This document shows, piece after piece, positions 10,277-19,164 of a stretch of DNA of 64,000 nucleotides. The DNA is taken from contig JABARW010000021.1 of assembly GCA_019186845.1 (NCBI GenBank), forward strand, positions 1 through 64,000, read 5' to 3'. The translations under genes were made by a program, and so were the position numbers. Position 1 is the stretch's first letter; each line of letters opens with the position of its first letter. The notes beneath the pieces are model-generated. The model ran no database searches. It saw nothing but the letters and a program-made list of their open reading frames with translations, and was not told where the DNA came from. The stretch comes from Planctomycetota bacterium. GTDB taxonomy: Bacteria > Planctomycetota > UBA8742 > UBA2392.

Positions 10277-11286
10277 CGGCCTCCTCCTTCGGCCGCCGGC
10301 TGCGGCAGCCTGAGCGCCACAGAGAAGATGTTCTGGGCGCCATCCCTCGAACTGACAAAGAAGCATCGCTCGGACCTCGGGTCATAGACCGGGTCCCAGT
10401 CGCGGAAGCCGCGCCAGGTGACACGGCTGGCCTGGGTTCCGTTTATGTTGACGAGCCAGATGTCGTCAGCCTTGGTGTAGCCCTCAAGGGGCCCGCCCAC
10501 GCGTCGACCGATGGTGGAAAACACAATCCAGTCCGGGCCGGCAAAGCTTGGCGTGATGGCGCCGAACTCATCACTGCGGAAGATCTCCTGCTGCGAGCGG
10601 CCATCGATGCTGATCGTCCAGACCGCGGGCCAGCCCGGGGCCCGCCTTGAGTTGCGGCTGAAAACAATCATGTCGCCAACGGGCGAGAAATCAGGCATGG
10701 CTCCCTCGCACAGCATCGTTCGGGTGCCCGCCTCGAGGTCCGCAAGGGCAATGGCCCAGGGGTCCGCCGCGTCGCGTCGCGTGCAGTAGGCCAGGACCTT
10801 GCCATCAGGGCTGAAGCTTGGGGCAAACGAGTCCCATCCGTCGTCGGTGACCTGAACCACGGGCACCGAACTGTCCAGCCCCGCCACGTAAACATTCCAG
10901 CGTCCGTCGCGGTTGCTGGCGAAGGCGATGCGCTTGCCGTCAGGGCAGAAGGCCGGAGTGACGTCATCGGCCGGGTGCGAAGCCACGGCCAAGGCGGCTT
11001 TGCCGTCCAGGCGCTGAGCAAAGACATCGCTTGACTTCCCGTTGATGGTGGCGGCGTAAGCAATCCACTTGCCGTCCGGCGAAACGGCCGGATGGGCGTA
11101 AGACGACTTCGTTGCAAAGGTGTGCTGTCGCGCCGCCACCCCCACACTCTCGTAGGGCCGCTCTTCACGCCAGGGCGGACGCGTAGCGGGCTGGGGTTGC
11201 TCCAGACCGGGGCCCGGGTATGTGCACGAAACAAGAAGCAGCGCCGGCATCCATGCCGCACCGCGCCAGAACTTGAAGTGTGCCAT
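10273..11286 (-). CDS. TolB-like beta-propeller lipoprotein
   Basis: 337 residues. The leader ends in LLVSC, with Cys21 as the lipid-modified residue. The remainder consists of WD40-like/PD40 blades: repeated SPDGKWIAY, CPDGKRIAFASNRDG, SPDGKVLAY and FSPVGDMIVFSRN motifs, as in the TolB C-terminal propeller. It probably works in the periplasm with the coupled downstream lipoprotein. It lacks a clear TolB N-terminal domain, which fits the idea that this domain is supplied by the partner gene. True Tol function is not demonstrated; no tolQRA or pal genes are nearby. Confidence 0.8.
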   Translation of the reverse strand: MAHFKFWRGAAWMPALLLVSCTYPGPGLEQPQPATRPPWREERPYESVGVAARQHTFATKSSYAHPAVSPDGKWIAYAATINGKSSDVFAQRLDGKAALAVASHPADDVTPAFCPDGKRIAFASNRDGRWNVYVAGLDSSVPVVQVTDDGWDSFAPSFSPDGKVLAYCTRRDAADPWAIALADLEAGTRTMLCEGAMPDFSPVGDMIVFSRNSRRAPGWPAVWTISIDGRSQQEIFRSDEFGAITPSFAGPDWIVFSTIGRRVGGPLEGYTKADDIWLVNINGTQASRVTWRGFRDWDPVYDPRSERCFFVSSRDGAQNIFSVALRLPQPAAEGGGR

Positions 11287-11511
11287 GACGGCCTCCCTGC
11301 CGACGAGTCCACGTATCTGGCTATCGACAGAAGACAGGGATGCACTTGAGATAATTCACTATTTTTTTTGTTCATTTGTTTGGATGGGCCTCTGCGGGTT
11401 CCCTGCGCCCTTACCCTGACTGAGTCGTCTTCATAGACTGGGCGGCGCCGCTTGGACCCGGCCGCAACTATGATTTTGGCCACGACCTGCCTTGGCCTTT
11501 GGGATGACCAC

Positions 11512-13866
11512 ATGAGCAAGACGCTTCCCGTTCTTCTTCTGCTGCTGGCCCCCTGCCTCCTGGCCCAGGAGAAGAAAGACCCCGGTCTCGCCACCGCCTA
11601 CCCGAGCACGACGATTGTCTACGTCGAGGGCAATGTCTCCTCGCTGTTCAAAAACCTTTCGGACCCCGGGCTGCTCAAAGGCATCGGAGCCAACGTGCAG
11701 GTGCCGGACCTGGGCCAGCTGGTAGAGGAGTCGCTGGAGATTGAGCTGACGGACGCCGAGGTGCGGCAAATCGTCGGCGGCATTCAACGCGGCAGTTTCG
11801 GGCTGCTGGACTTCGGCGTCGGCGGCCCCAAATTCCAACTCGTGGTGCGGCACGAGGACCCCTCGGTGCTCGCCAAGGCATTGGCGCGAGCCCTTGAGCA
11901 GGGTGCGGAAACGGTGGTGTCCGTTGAAGAATACGAAGGCGAAAAGGCCTACCAGATCAAGTTGCCAGTGCGCGCACCTGAAACCGACCCCGAGGGCATG
12001 GTGGACCGCAATCCCATTCTGGATTGGGCCGCCATCGAGACACTCTGGCTGACCGTGACATCCAGCCGCCACGTCATTGTCGCGACCAGCCTCAACGCGG
12101 CCAAAGATGCCATCGAGTTTCTGGCCTTCCCCGATGACCCTACGGACACCCTGCGCGGCAACAAGCGCTTCCAGGAAGCACTGGCCGAGTTCAAAGACCC
12201 CGACGGGCTGGTGTTCGTGAACACCACAGCCCTGATCAACACGCTGGAACGGGCCTCGGGCGACAAGGGCAACAGCCCCTTGGATGATTTCTTCGGCGGG
12301 GCCATTCGCTTCACCATCGAGCTGATGGAGTACAAACAGCTCAAGAGCTTTGCTGCAGGCTACTGGATTGACGATGCCACCAGCACCCTGCGCATGGACG
12401 CGAGGCTTCAGTTCCATAACGAGCCCGGCTGGTACAGCGCCGTCAGGCTGAAGCCCACGTCCCAGCCCCTTTCCGAGTTCATTCCTGCCGACACAATGTT
12501 CGGACTCACTTACGGCATCGAGGACCCCAAGTCGCTTTACACGCGCGTCATGGACCTGCTGCGCACCCGCGCCACCGATGGCGGTCAGGCCGAGGTGCTC
12601 AAGGAACTCAACAAGTTTGAGAGCCGCGCCAATTCGCAGGGCGTCGCGCTGACAGACGTCCTCGATCATCTGTCCAACGGCCAGGCCTATGTGGTGCTTC
12701 CGCCAGACCAGGACGATGAGGCCACTTACTCGAGGACGCCCAACTGGGCCCTTCTGCTGGCCCTGCGTGACAAAGCCAGGGCCGAGGAGTTTCTGTTCGA
12801 GAGGCTGCTCAAGAGCGATGTCGGCAGCCGACTTCGCAGGGCGGAACTGGAGGTCACGGTCCAGGGCGACGTTGAGATCCACCACGCTCCCTCCGCCGGA
12901 GACGCCAACCCCGTGGCTTTCACTATCTACGACGGCGTGTTCATGCTCGGAGACCTGCAGGGCGTGCGGCGCGTGGTGGCCGCCAAGCAGTCCGGCCGCA
13001 CCCTGGCCAAGATGAACACGTTCCAGCAGGCCCGCAACTTGTTGTGGGATAAATGCGGTGCGTCCGCCTACCTGAATATGGGCGCAATCGTGAAGGCGAT
13101 GGACTTCCGGAGCTATTTCACGGCGCAGCCCAAGGTCATCACCGACGCCACCGAGGCCGACGCCAACCCCATTCCTTACCTCTCCAGGTTCTTCAGTGGA
13201 ACCGTGATTACCATCGGCACCCAGGCCCGCGACAACGAGCTGGCCATGCGCGGAGCCGTGGCGGGCTGGCCCTCCCAGGAGCGGTTCAAGGCCCTGGCCG
13301 AGCACTTTCGCGATGTGGGCCGGAACAAGGAGGTTCGCAACGCCTTTGCCACGCTGCTTGAGGCCGCGACGACACACTACGCAATCAAGGGCAAACCGGC
13401 AGCCAAGGCCAATGAACTTGCCGCGGCCGGCTACATCCCCGAGTCCCTGCTCCAAGACCCCTTCCGCGGCGAGGGCGAGTTGCGGCCCTACGAGTTGGCG
13501 GAGGTGCCCGAGAACTTGGATATCCGGCAGGCCATCTTGCTGGCCTACCAGCAGAAGCCCGGCCTCGAAGGCATGCATCTTGGCGTGCTATGGAACGGCT
13601 ACATCGTCAAGCTTACGCCGGCCCAGCTGAAGGAAGCATTGGAACGCGCCAAGCAGGGCCTGCCGCTGGAGAATTATGAGGCACTGGAGCCTCTGTTCCT
13701 GGGGCCCAGCGCTGACTCGATGACCGAAGATCCGATGATCAGTGAAACCGATGTGGAGATCATCGATGACGACGGCACCGAGCGTGTGGTTTCCGTTCCC
13801 GAGGACAACCTAACGGCGGGAACCGAACACAAGCTCGACAATCCTCCACCGAAGGAAGACAGGTAA
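11512..13866 (+). CDS. Large secreted protein of unknown function, paralogue-like to next gene
   Basis: 784 residues with a signal peptide (MSKTLPVLLLLLAPCLLAQ, cleavage after AQ). The mature protein alternates beta-rich and helical segments with patterns such as VYVEGNVSSLF, PKFQLVVRHED and MLGDLQGVRRVV. These loosely recall DUF3352-type secreted proteins. The C-terminus is acidic and low in complexity. The start at 11512 is supported by the signal peptide and GGGATGA upstream. It is followed 30 bases later by a second large secreted protein of similar layout, suggesting a two-gene operon. No catalytic motif was found. Confidence 0.8.
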   Translation: MSKTLPVLLLLLAPCLLAQEKKDPGLATAYPSTTIVYVEGNVSSLFKNLSDPGLLKGIGANVQVPDLGQLVEESLEIELTDAEVRQIVGGIQRGSFGLLDFGVGGPKFQLVVRHEDPSVLAKALARALEQGAETVVSVEEYEGEKAYQIKLPVRAPETDPEGMVDRNPILDWAAIETLWLTVTSSRHVIVATSLNAAKDAIEFLAFPDDPTDTLRGNKRFQEALAEFKDPDGLVFVNTTALINTLERASGDKGNSPLDDFFGGAIRFTIELMEYKQLKSFAAGYWIDDATSTLRMDARLQFHNEPGWYSAVRLKPTSQPLSEFIPADTMFGLTYGIEDPKSLYTRVMDLLRTRATDGGQAEVLKELNKFESRANSQGVALTDVLDHLSNGQAYVVLPPDQDDEATYSRTPNWALLLALRDKARAEEFLFERLLKSDVGSRLRRAELEVTVQGDVEIHHAPSAGDANPVAFTIYDGVFMLGDLQGVRRVVAAKQSGRTLAKMNTFQQARNLLWDKCGASAYLNMGAIVKAMDFRSYFTAQPKVITDATEADANPIPYLSRFFSGTVITIGTQARDNELAMRGAVAGWPSQERFKALAEHFRDVGRNKEVRNAFATLLEAATTHYAIKGKPAAKANELAAAGYIPESLLQDPFRGEGELRPYELAEVPENLDIRQAILLAYQQKPGLEGMHLGVLWNGYIVKLTPAQLKEALERAKQGLPLENYEALEPLFLGPSADSMTEDPMISETDVEIIDDDGTERVVSVPEDNLTAGTEHKLDNPPPKEDR

Positions 13867-13896
13867 CACCCATTCAGGGGCCAAGGAGCACGATCC

Positions 13897-16413
13897 ATGA
13901 GACCACTGCTATTCGCGATGCTGGCGCTGCTGGCAACGCCGCTGCTGGCGCAGGGCTTCAAGCACGGCGACCTTCTGCCGCGCAACGACATTCTCACCTA
14001 TGCGGTCAGTGACCGCCCCCAGGCCGTTTATCGCCTCTTTGGCAAGAACGCCAAGGGCGAGTGGCGCATCAAGGCCTGGCCCTACGAGAAACTGGAGGAA
14101 GAAAGCAAGCGCGAGGGCGGCGACAGCGAAAAGGTGCGGCAGGCCCGCGCCATGATGGACTACTTCTACGGAGCGCTCGACAACACGGCGCGTCTGGAGA
14201 TGGGCTTTCTCGATGTGACTCTGGGAGGGGCCAAGTACGTGCTGGTGCTGCACGGAGCCGCCGGCTACAGCTACAACGCCAAGCCGGACTTCCTGAAGGA
14301 ACTGCTGAAGGAAGAACTCAAGATCCGCGAACAGCCCGTGCAGGTTTATGAAATCAAGGCCGAGGCCGATGAAGAGGGCGAAGACAAGTCTGACCCCAAG
14401 CGCGCCCGCCCCGCCTTCGAGATCCCCGGGTTTGACCGCTTTTACGTGGCGCAGATCCAGGGCGGGCTCGTCGTCACCAACTTTGAAAGCTCGATGCACG
14501 ACGTGATCGAGCGTTACACGACCAAGGATTACAGCGAAAGCCTCTCTTCGCGTGAGGAATTCGCCAAGTGGCGTGACGCCCGCTCACCCCACGACTTGAG
14601 CCTGTTCATCGTCGGTCGCGAAATCCAGAAAGCCGTCGAGCGCATGCTGCCGGACAAGAAGCAGACCGGGGGCCGTGATCTCGATGGGGCCTACACCGAG
14701 GCCGACCGCTGGATGCAGCTTCGCGAGTACCACAGCATCACCATCGACTTCGACTACGATGACGCGCGGCGCGGCTTTGCGATTGACGCCAAGCTCACCA
14801 CGCGGCGCAAGACCCGTCTGCTCGAGCAGCTGGCGATTGCCCCCTCCGAGTTCAAGCTGATGAAGTACCTGCCCGGCGACGCCATGCTCAGCATGGGCGC
14901 GCAACTGGGCGACCCCGCCAAGACCTGGGAAAGGTGGGTCGAGTTCGCGCGCGACGGCGAACGCATCGCCAAGATGACCATGAAGGAGACGGAAGAAGGC
15001 GCCACGCCCAGAGAAGACATGCCTCCCAAAGAGAAGTCCGTCGATCTGGGCAAGATCCTGCAGGGCATGCAGGAAGGCGAAAGCCATCCGGCCCCCGGCA
15101 GCTTTGACGAGAATCTGCGCGTGCTGGACGAGCAGCTCGCCAAGATGGGCACCAGCGTCAAGGAAATCCTGGCCGCGCTGGGCTCGGAAATCATCGGCCA
15201 TGTCACCGCCGCACCGGAGCGCACGCTGGCCATGGGCGGGCGCGGCATGGACGACATGTTCGAGTACTCGCACATGGGTGCGATCGTCGCCATCAAGGAC
15301 GCCAAGTCGGCGCGGGACATCCTGACCAAGATCCGTACAGGCGGGGACCCGGCCAAGGACACCTTTAAGACCTCCACCTACGGCAGCTTCGAGCTGCACA
15401 TCAACGCGGACCAGAGCTGGGGCTATTGCCTCACCTCAGACGCCGTACTGATTTCCTTCACGCGCCCCGGCGTTCAGGATGCCGCATCGCACATCGAGTC
15501 CGGTCTCAAGCGCATGCTGGATGCCGCCAAGTCCACAGGCGTGGAAGACCGCAAGTTCCTCAGCCCCAGTTCGAAGTTTGTCCGCTTCGACATCGGCCGG
15601 GGCCTGGCGGCCCACATGGAGCTTCGCAAGGCGCTCTCTGAGAAGCTGGACCGCTACGCCGAACCCCTCATGGACATGGACTTGGAGGACGCCTTCAGGG
15701 ACACCACCCTGGCTTTGCGCACCGTAGAAGATCCCATGAGTGTTGAAGTCGGGCTGCGGGCCTACGGCATGCCGGATTTCATCGGCCTGTTCGACAGCTT
15801 CTTCTCTGGCAGCAGAGGTGAATCATCGCGCGACGCCTGGCGCTACAGCCAGGACTCGCTTCGCGAGCTGGGCCGCGAGTTGGGCAGCCACTGCATCTCT
15901 TCGCGCGGCGATATCACACTCGAAGGCGTGGTCAAGGATCGCAAGCTGCGCCAAGGCCACCTCCAGACGCCCTTTGATTCGCGCTGGAAGGGCGGATACC
16001 GCAAGTTGGGCTGGACCAGCCTGAGCCAGATGCGCCCTGACAAGGAAGGTAAGCTGCCCGAGTGGGTGGACCAGGAGGCGGTGGCCCTCGTCGAAGCCAA
16101 CGAGAAGGAGGGCTTCGTTTCTTACACGCTGGCGCAGGGGGAAATCCGTAGCTGGGTCAACTCCGGCAAGGAAGGCTTCATCGTGCTCTATCAGACCAGC
16201 GCCGAAACACTGGGCGGCCACCTGGTGCTTTACGCCGACGGCCAGGTGGGCTGGCTCCACGCCTCCGTGATGAAGGACGCACTGGCGCTCAACGCCAAAG
16301 GCGAACCGGTGCCCGGTATCGATCCCTGGGCGTCCAAGATGCCGTCCAAGGATCCGCCGCCCAAGCGCCCGTCCACGGGCGACCCCGACGACCCCTGGGC
16401 GCCGGGCAAGTAG
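13897..16413 (+). CDS. Large secreted protein of unknown function
   Basis: 838 residues with a signal peptide ending LLAQG and AAGGAGC upstream of the ATG. The organisation resembles the preceding gene: strings such as YVLVLHGAAGYSYN and GAIVAIKDAKSARDIL parallel the HED/VVAAK segments there, hinting at ancient duplication. The C-terminus is Pro/Lys/Asp-rich. No known domain was recognised. It forms an operon with the gene at 11512 and ends at a strong hairpin. Confidence 0.8.
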   Translation: MRPLLFAMLALLATPLLAQGFKHGDLLPRNDILTYAVSDRPQAVYRLFGKNAKGEWRIKAWPYEKLEEESKREGGDSEKVRQARAMMDYFYGALDNTARLEMGFLDVTLGGAKYVLVLHGAAGYSYNAKPDFLKELLKEELKIREQPVQVYEIKAEADEEGEDKSDPKRARPAFEIPGFDRFYVAQIQGGLVVTNFESSMHDVIERYTTKDYSESLSSREEFAKWRDARSPHDLSLFIVGREIQKAVERMLPDKKQTGGRDLDGAYTEADRWMQLREYHSITIDFDYDDARRGFAIDAKLTTRRKTRLLEQLAIAPSEFKLMKYLPGDAMLSMGAQLGDPAKTWERWVEFARDGERIAKMTMKETEEGATPREDMPPKEKSVDLGKILQGMQEGESHPAPGSFDENLRVLDEQLAKMGTSVKEILAALGSEIIGHVTAAPERTLAMGGRGMDDMFEYSHMGAIVAIKDAKSARDILTKIRTGGDPAKDTFKTSTYGSFELHINADQSWGYCLTSDAVLISFTRPGVQDAASHIESGLKRMLDAAKSTGVEDRKFLSPSSKFVRFDIGRGLAAHMELRKALSEKLDRYAEPLMDMDLEDAFRDTTLALRTVEDPMSVEVGLRAYGMPDFIGLFDSFFSGSRGESSRDAWRYSQDSLRELGRELGSHCISSRGDITLEGVVKDRKLRQGHLQTPFDSRWKGGYRKLGWTSLSQMRPDKEGKLPEWVDQEAVALVEANEKEGFVSYTLAQGEIRSWVNSGKEGFIVLYQTSAETLGGHLVLYADGQVGWLHASVMKDALALNAKGEPVPGIDPWASKMPSKDPPPKRPSTGDPDDPWAPGK

Positions 16414-16422
16414 GAAAGTTCA

Positions 16423-16448
16423 GCGGGGCGGCCCTTGGGCCGCCCCGC
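16423..16448. terminator. Bidirectional hairpin between convergent genes
   Basis: GCGGGGCGGCCC (16423-16434) and GGGCCGCCCCGC (16437-16448) are perfect inverted repeats. They lie between the convergent secreted-protein gene and the AT-hook gene. There is no T-run, so efficiency is uncertain. Confidence 0.6.
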
Positions 16449-16455
16449 ATGGCTT

Positions 16456-17031
16456 TCAATTGATTTCAACCGTTACTTTGGTCTTCAGCGGATTGAGCCG
16501 GTAGTAGGCAATCTCTGTGGCAACGTGGCCGGCGTTCAGCAGCTCACGCACCTTCTGCTCGGCGCGATCGCGGGATTTGAACGTCTCTTGGCGCAGACCC
16601 TCGGCCGTGCGGAAAACGACGAGATGATCTGCAAAGTCGTCCAGCTGAATCTTGTTCTTGTCCGCCTTGCGACGGCCCCGGACATCGTAGCGGGCACGTC
16701 GTTCACCACGCTGCTTCTTGCCGGCAGGTTCCTGCTCCGGAGCGGCCGCCCCTTCCGACTGGGCGGCGGGTTCCGGCGCGGGTTCTGCCGCGGCTGCCTT
16801 CTCCTTGCGCGGACGCCCCGGCTTGCGTTTCACTGGCGCGTCAGCGGAGGCAAACAGGCTGTCATAGACGACGTCGTACTGGTCGGCGGCCAGGGCTTCC
16901 CGCAGCTTCTTAAGCTGGGGAAATGCGACGCCCTGTCCCGTCTGCTTCTTAATCTCCCGCGAGAGCTGAAGCTGGTTCAAATTGTTGTTGTTGCTGAGTA
17001 TCTGAAAAATCGTCTTCTTGCGGTCACTCAC
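16456..17031 (-). CDS. AT-hook-containing DNA-binding protein
   Basis: 191 residues, starting at GTG 17031 with GGAGAGGAG just upstream. Residues 8-60 form an Asn-rich, helical N-terminal domain (IFQILSNNNNLNQLQL and following). Residues 67-78 contain a classic AT-hook, KRKPGRPRKEKA, which binds the minor groove of AT-rich DNA. An Ala/Glu/Pro linker leads to a basic stretch and a beta-alpha C-terminal domain (LVVFRTAEGLRQ, then VTVEIN). AT-hooks are typical of eukaryotic chromatin proteins but also occur in some bacteria. Likely nucleoid-associated or regulatory; divergent from the radical SAM gene. Confidence 0.75.
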   Translation of the reverse strand: MSDRKKTIFQILSNNNNLNQLQLSREIKKQTGQGVAFPQLKKLREALAADQYDVVYDSLFASADAPVKRKPGRPRKEKAAAAEPAPEPAAQSEGAAAPEQEPAGKKQRGERRARYDVRGRRKADKNKIQLDDFADHLVVFRTAEGLRQETFKSRDRAEQKVRELLNAGHVATEIAYYRLNPLKTKVTVEIN

Positions 17032-17311
17032 GTGATCTCCTCTCCATCCTCGGCGTAGGCTTCCCTGACGGCGGGCAGGTTCGCACTTGTACCGCGCCCC
17101 GGCGTGGGACCAAAGGTTTTGTGTGGTTGGGGGAAAATCGTTGAAAACCTGACCATCGCAACGCCGACCATATTGCATGGGTGAATCCCGGACAAAATCT
17201 GTCTAGAATTCACGGCAAGGGCTGTGTTTCCTTAGTATCCTGCTGTCCACATTTCAGGCACAGGGAGTCCGTATCGAGTCGGCCAGTGCCGTACGCTGCG
17301 AAAGGCTGGAG

Positions 17312-19111
17312 ATGACAAACGCCGCTGTTTCCTCCGTTTCAACATCCCCTTCCACTGAACGACGCAAGAAGATCCTGCTGGTCCACCCCAAATTTCCGCC
17401 CTCCTTCTGGAGCTTTGGCTTCATCAAGGACATCGGCGGTTTCAAGACCGTCATGCCGCCTCTGGGCCTCTGCACGGTCGCGGCGCTGACGCCGCCCCAG
17501 TACGACATCGAGCTGCAGGACGAGAACATCGAAGACCTGAACTTCGACACTGATGCCGACATCATCGTCATCTCCTGCATGGCCATCCAGGAAAAGCGGA
17601 TGTTCGAGGTAGCGGACGAATTCCGCAAGCGCGGCAAGCTGGTGTGCATGGGCGGGCCCATCTGCAACGTGCTGCCCGAGCGCTGCCGCCCTCACTGCGA
17701 CGTGCTGTTTGAGGGCGAGGGCGAGTACACCTGGAAGCAGTTCCTGGGCGAGTGGGAGAAGGGCGAACACAAGGACCGCTACGTTCAGGTTGACAAGATC
17801 GACATGCGCGACAGCCCGCCGCCCCGCATCGATTTGTTGAAGCATCGCGCCTACCGCCTGGGCTGCATCCAGACCACGCGCGGCTGCCCCTTCACCTGCG
17901 AGTTCTGCGACATCATCGTGACCTACGGGCGCAAAGTGCGCGCCAAGCCGATCGAGAACGTCATCAAGGAATTGCAGGCCTGGGCCGACGCCGGCGTCGA
18001 CTTCATCACCATCGCTGACGACAACCTGGTGGGCGACCGCATCTACGCCAAGAAGATGCTCAAGGCCGTAGGCGACTGGAACCGCGCACGCAAAGTGCCG
18101 CTGAGTTTCTACGTCGAAATGAGCGTGGACTGCGTCAAGGATCCCGAGCTGCTTGAGCTGATGCGGCACGCCAACATCTGCGAGGCGTTTTTGGGCATCG
18201 AGACACCGCGCATGAGTTCGCTCAAGGAAACCAAGAAGATGCAGAACGTGGCGACGGACCTCGCCACGGCTATCAAGATCATCCAGAGTTACGGCATGGT
18301 CACGGTGGCGGGCATGATCGTGGGCTTTGACAGCGACGACAAGCTCATCTTCAACGACCAGTATGAGTTCCTGCAGAAGGCCGGCATTCCCATCGTCATG
18401 CTGGGCCTGCTCCAGGCCATTCCGCGCACGCCGCTGTACGAGCGTCTGGAAAAGGCCGGCCGTCTGCGCGCGGCAGCTCAGGGCAACAACACGCTGAGCT
18501 TCACCAACGTTGATCCGATCTGCATGAGCTATGAAGATCTCATCAACGGCTACCGCGACCTGTTCGCCCGGCTCTACACGTGGGAGGCCGTCGGCGACCG
18601 CTGGCTTTCAAACGTTGAGCAGTGGGGCAAGAAGGCCTACTACCTCTCGCAGCCCGGCAAGACGGGCCCCGACGGCAAAGAAATCAAGCCGCAGCCGCGC
18701 AAATGGATTCAGAAGCCCCTGGGGCGCTTCAAGCCATTCTTGGCGCTTCAGACCATCAAGATCTTCAAGTACTACTTCAATGGCAACGCGGCCCGAGCCA
18801 AGTTCGCCACGCGCATGCTCTGGGGCACGCTCAAGCGTGCGCCCAGCGCCCTGTTTCAGACCGTGAGCTACCTGGCCTACTTCATTCACCTGCGTGAGTA
18901 CGCGGACAAAGTCGTGGCCAAGGAATACAAGTTCAACTACGTGCTCGACCAGGTGAACACCAGCGGCAACAAGTTCGGCGAGGGTGGCAGCATCAACATG
19001 GTCAAGCTCGAGAAAGAGAAGAAAGAGAAGATCAACGTCTTCGACGCCTACAAAGGCGCCGAGAAGGAAGTGCCCAAGGAAATCGCCGAGGACCTCGTGG
19101 CGACGAAGTAA
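17312..19111 (+). CDS. B12-binding radical SAM enzyme (DUF4070-like)
   Basis: 599 residues. The N-terminal 140 residues form a Rossmann-like cobalamin-binding domain (ILLVHPKFPPSFWSF, then CMGGPICNVLPE). A radical SAM domain follows, with the cluster motif CPFTCEFC: C192, C196, C199. The leader MPPLGLCTVAAL and the long C-terminal helical region match the class B family that includes the hopanoid C-2 methylase HpnP and many uncharacterised methylases. It probably methylates or rearranges an unactivated carbon of a lipid or other metabolite. No hopanoid genes are adjacent, so the substrate is unknown. GGCTGGAG precedes the ATG, and a TAGAAT -10 candidate lies at 17204-17209. Confidence 0.88.
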   Translation: MTNAAVSSVSTSPSTERRKKILLVHPKFPPSFWSFGFIKDIGGFKTVMPPLGLCTVAALTPPQYDIELQDENIEDLNFDTDADIIVISCMAIQEKRMFEVADEFRKRGKLVCMGGPICNVLPERCRPHCDVLFEGEGEYTWKQFLGEWEKGEHKDRYVQVDKIDMRDSPPPRIDLLKHRAYRLGCIQTTRGCPFTCEFCDIIVTYGRKVRAKPIENVIKELQAWADAGVDFITIADDNLVGDRIYAKKMLKAVGDWNRARKVPLSFYVEMSVDCVKDPELLELMRHANICEAFLGIETPRMSSLKETKKMQNVATDLATAIKIIQSYGMVTVAGMIVGFDSDDKLIFNDQYEFLQKAGIPIVMLGLLQAIPRTPLYERLEKAGRLRAAAQGNNTLSFTNVDPICMSYEDLINGYRDLFARLYTWEAVGDRWLSNVEQWGKKAYYLSQPGKTGPDGKEIKPQPRKWIQKPLGRFKPFLALQTIKIFKYYFNGNAARAKFATRMLWGTLKRAPSALFQTVSYLAYFIHLREYADKVVAKEYKFNYVLDQVNTSGNKFGEGGSINMVKLEKEKKEKINVFDAYKGAEKEVPKEIAEDLVATK

Positions 19112-19164
19112 GCGTGGCGGCGCTTGGGCCACTCAGTCTGTAACCCGTGGCCGGGAGCAGTTGC

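Noticed and set aside
10273-11286. True TolB of the Tol-Pal system
   Set aside because: The propeller repeats fit, but it is a lipoprotein without a clear TolB N-terminal domain, and no tolQRA or pal genes are present.
11431-13578. Long open frame on the minus strand opposite the secreted protein
   Set aside because: It is the mirror of a GC-rich coding gene. The plus-strand product has a signal peptide and ribosome site, whereas the minus-strand product is low in complexity with no domain.
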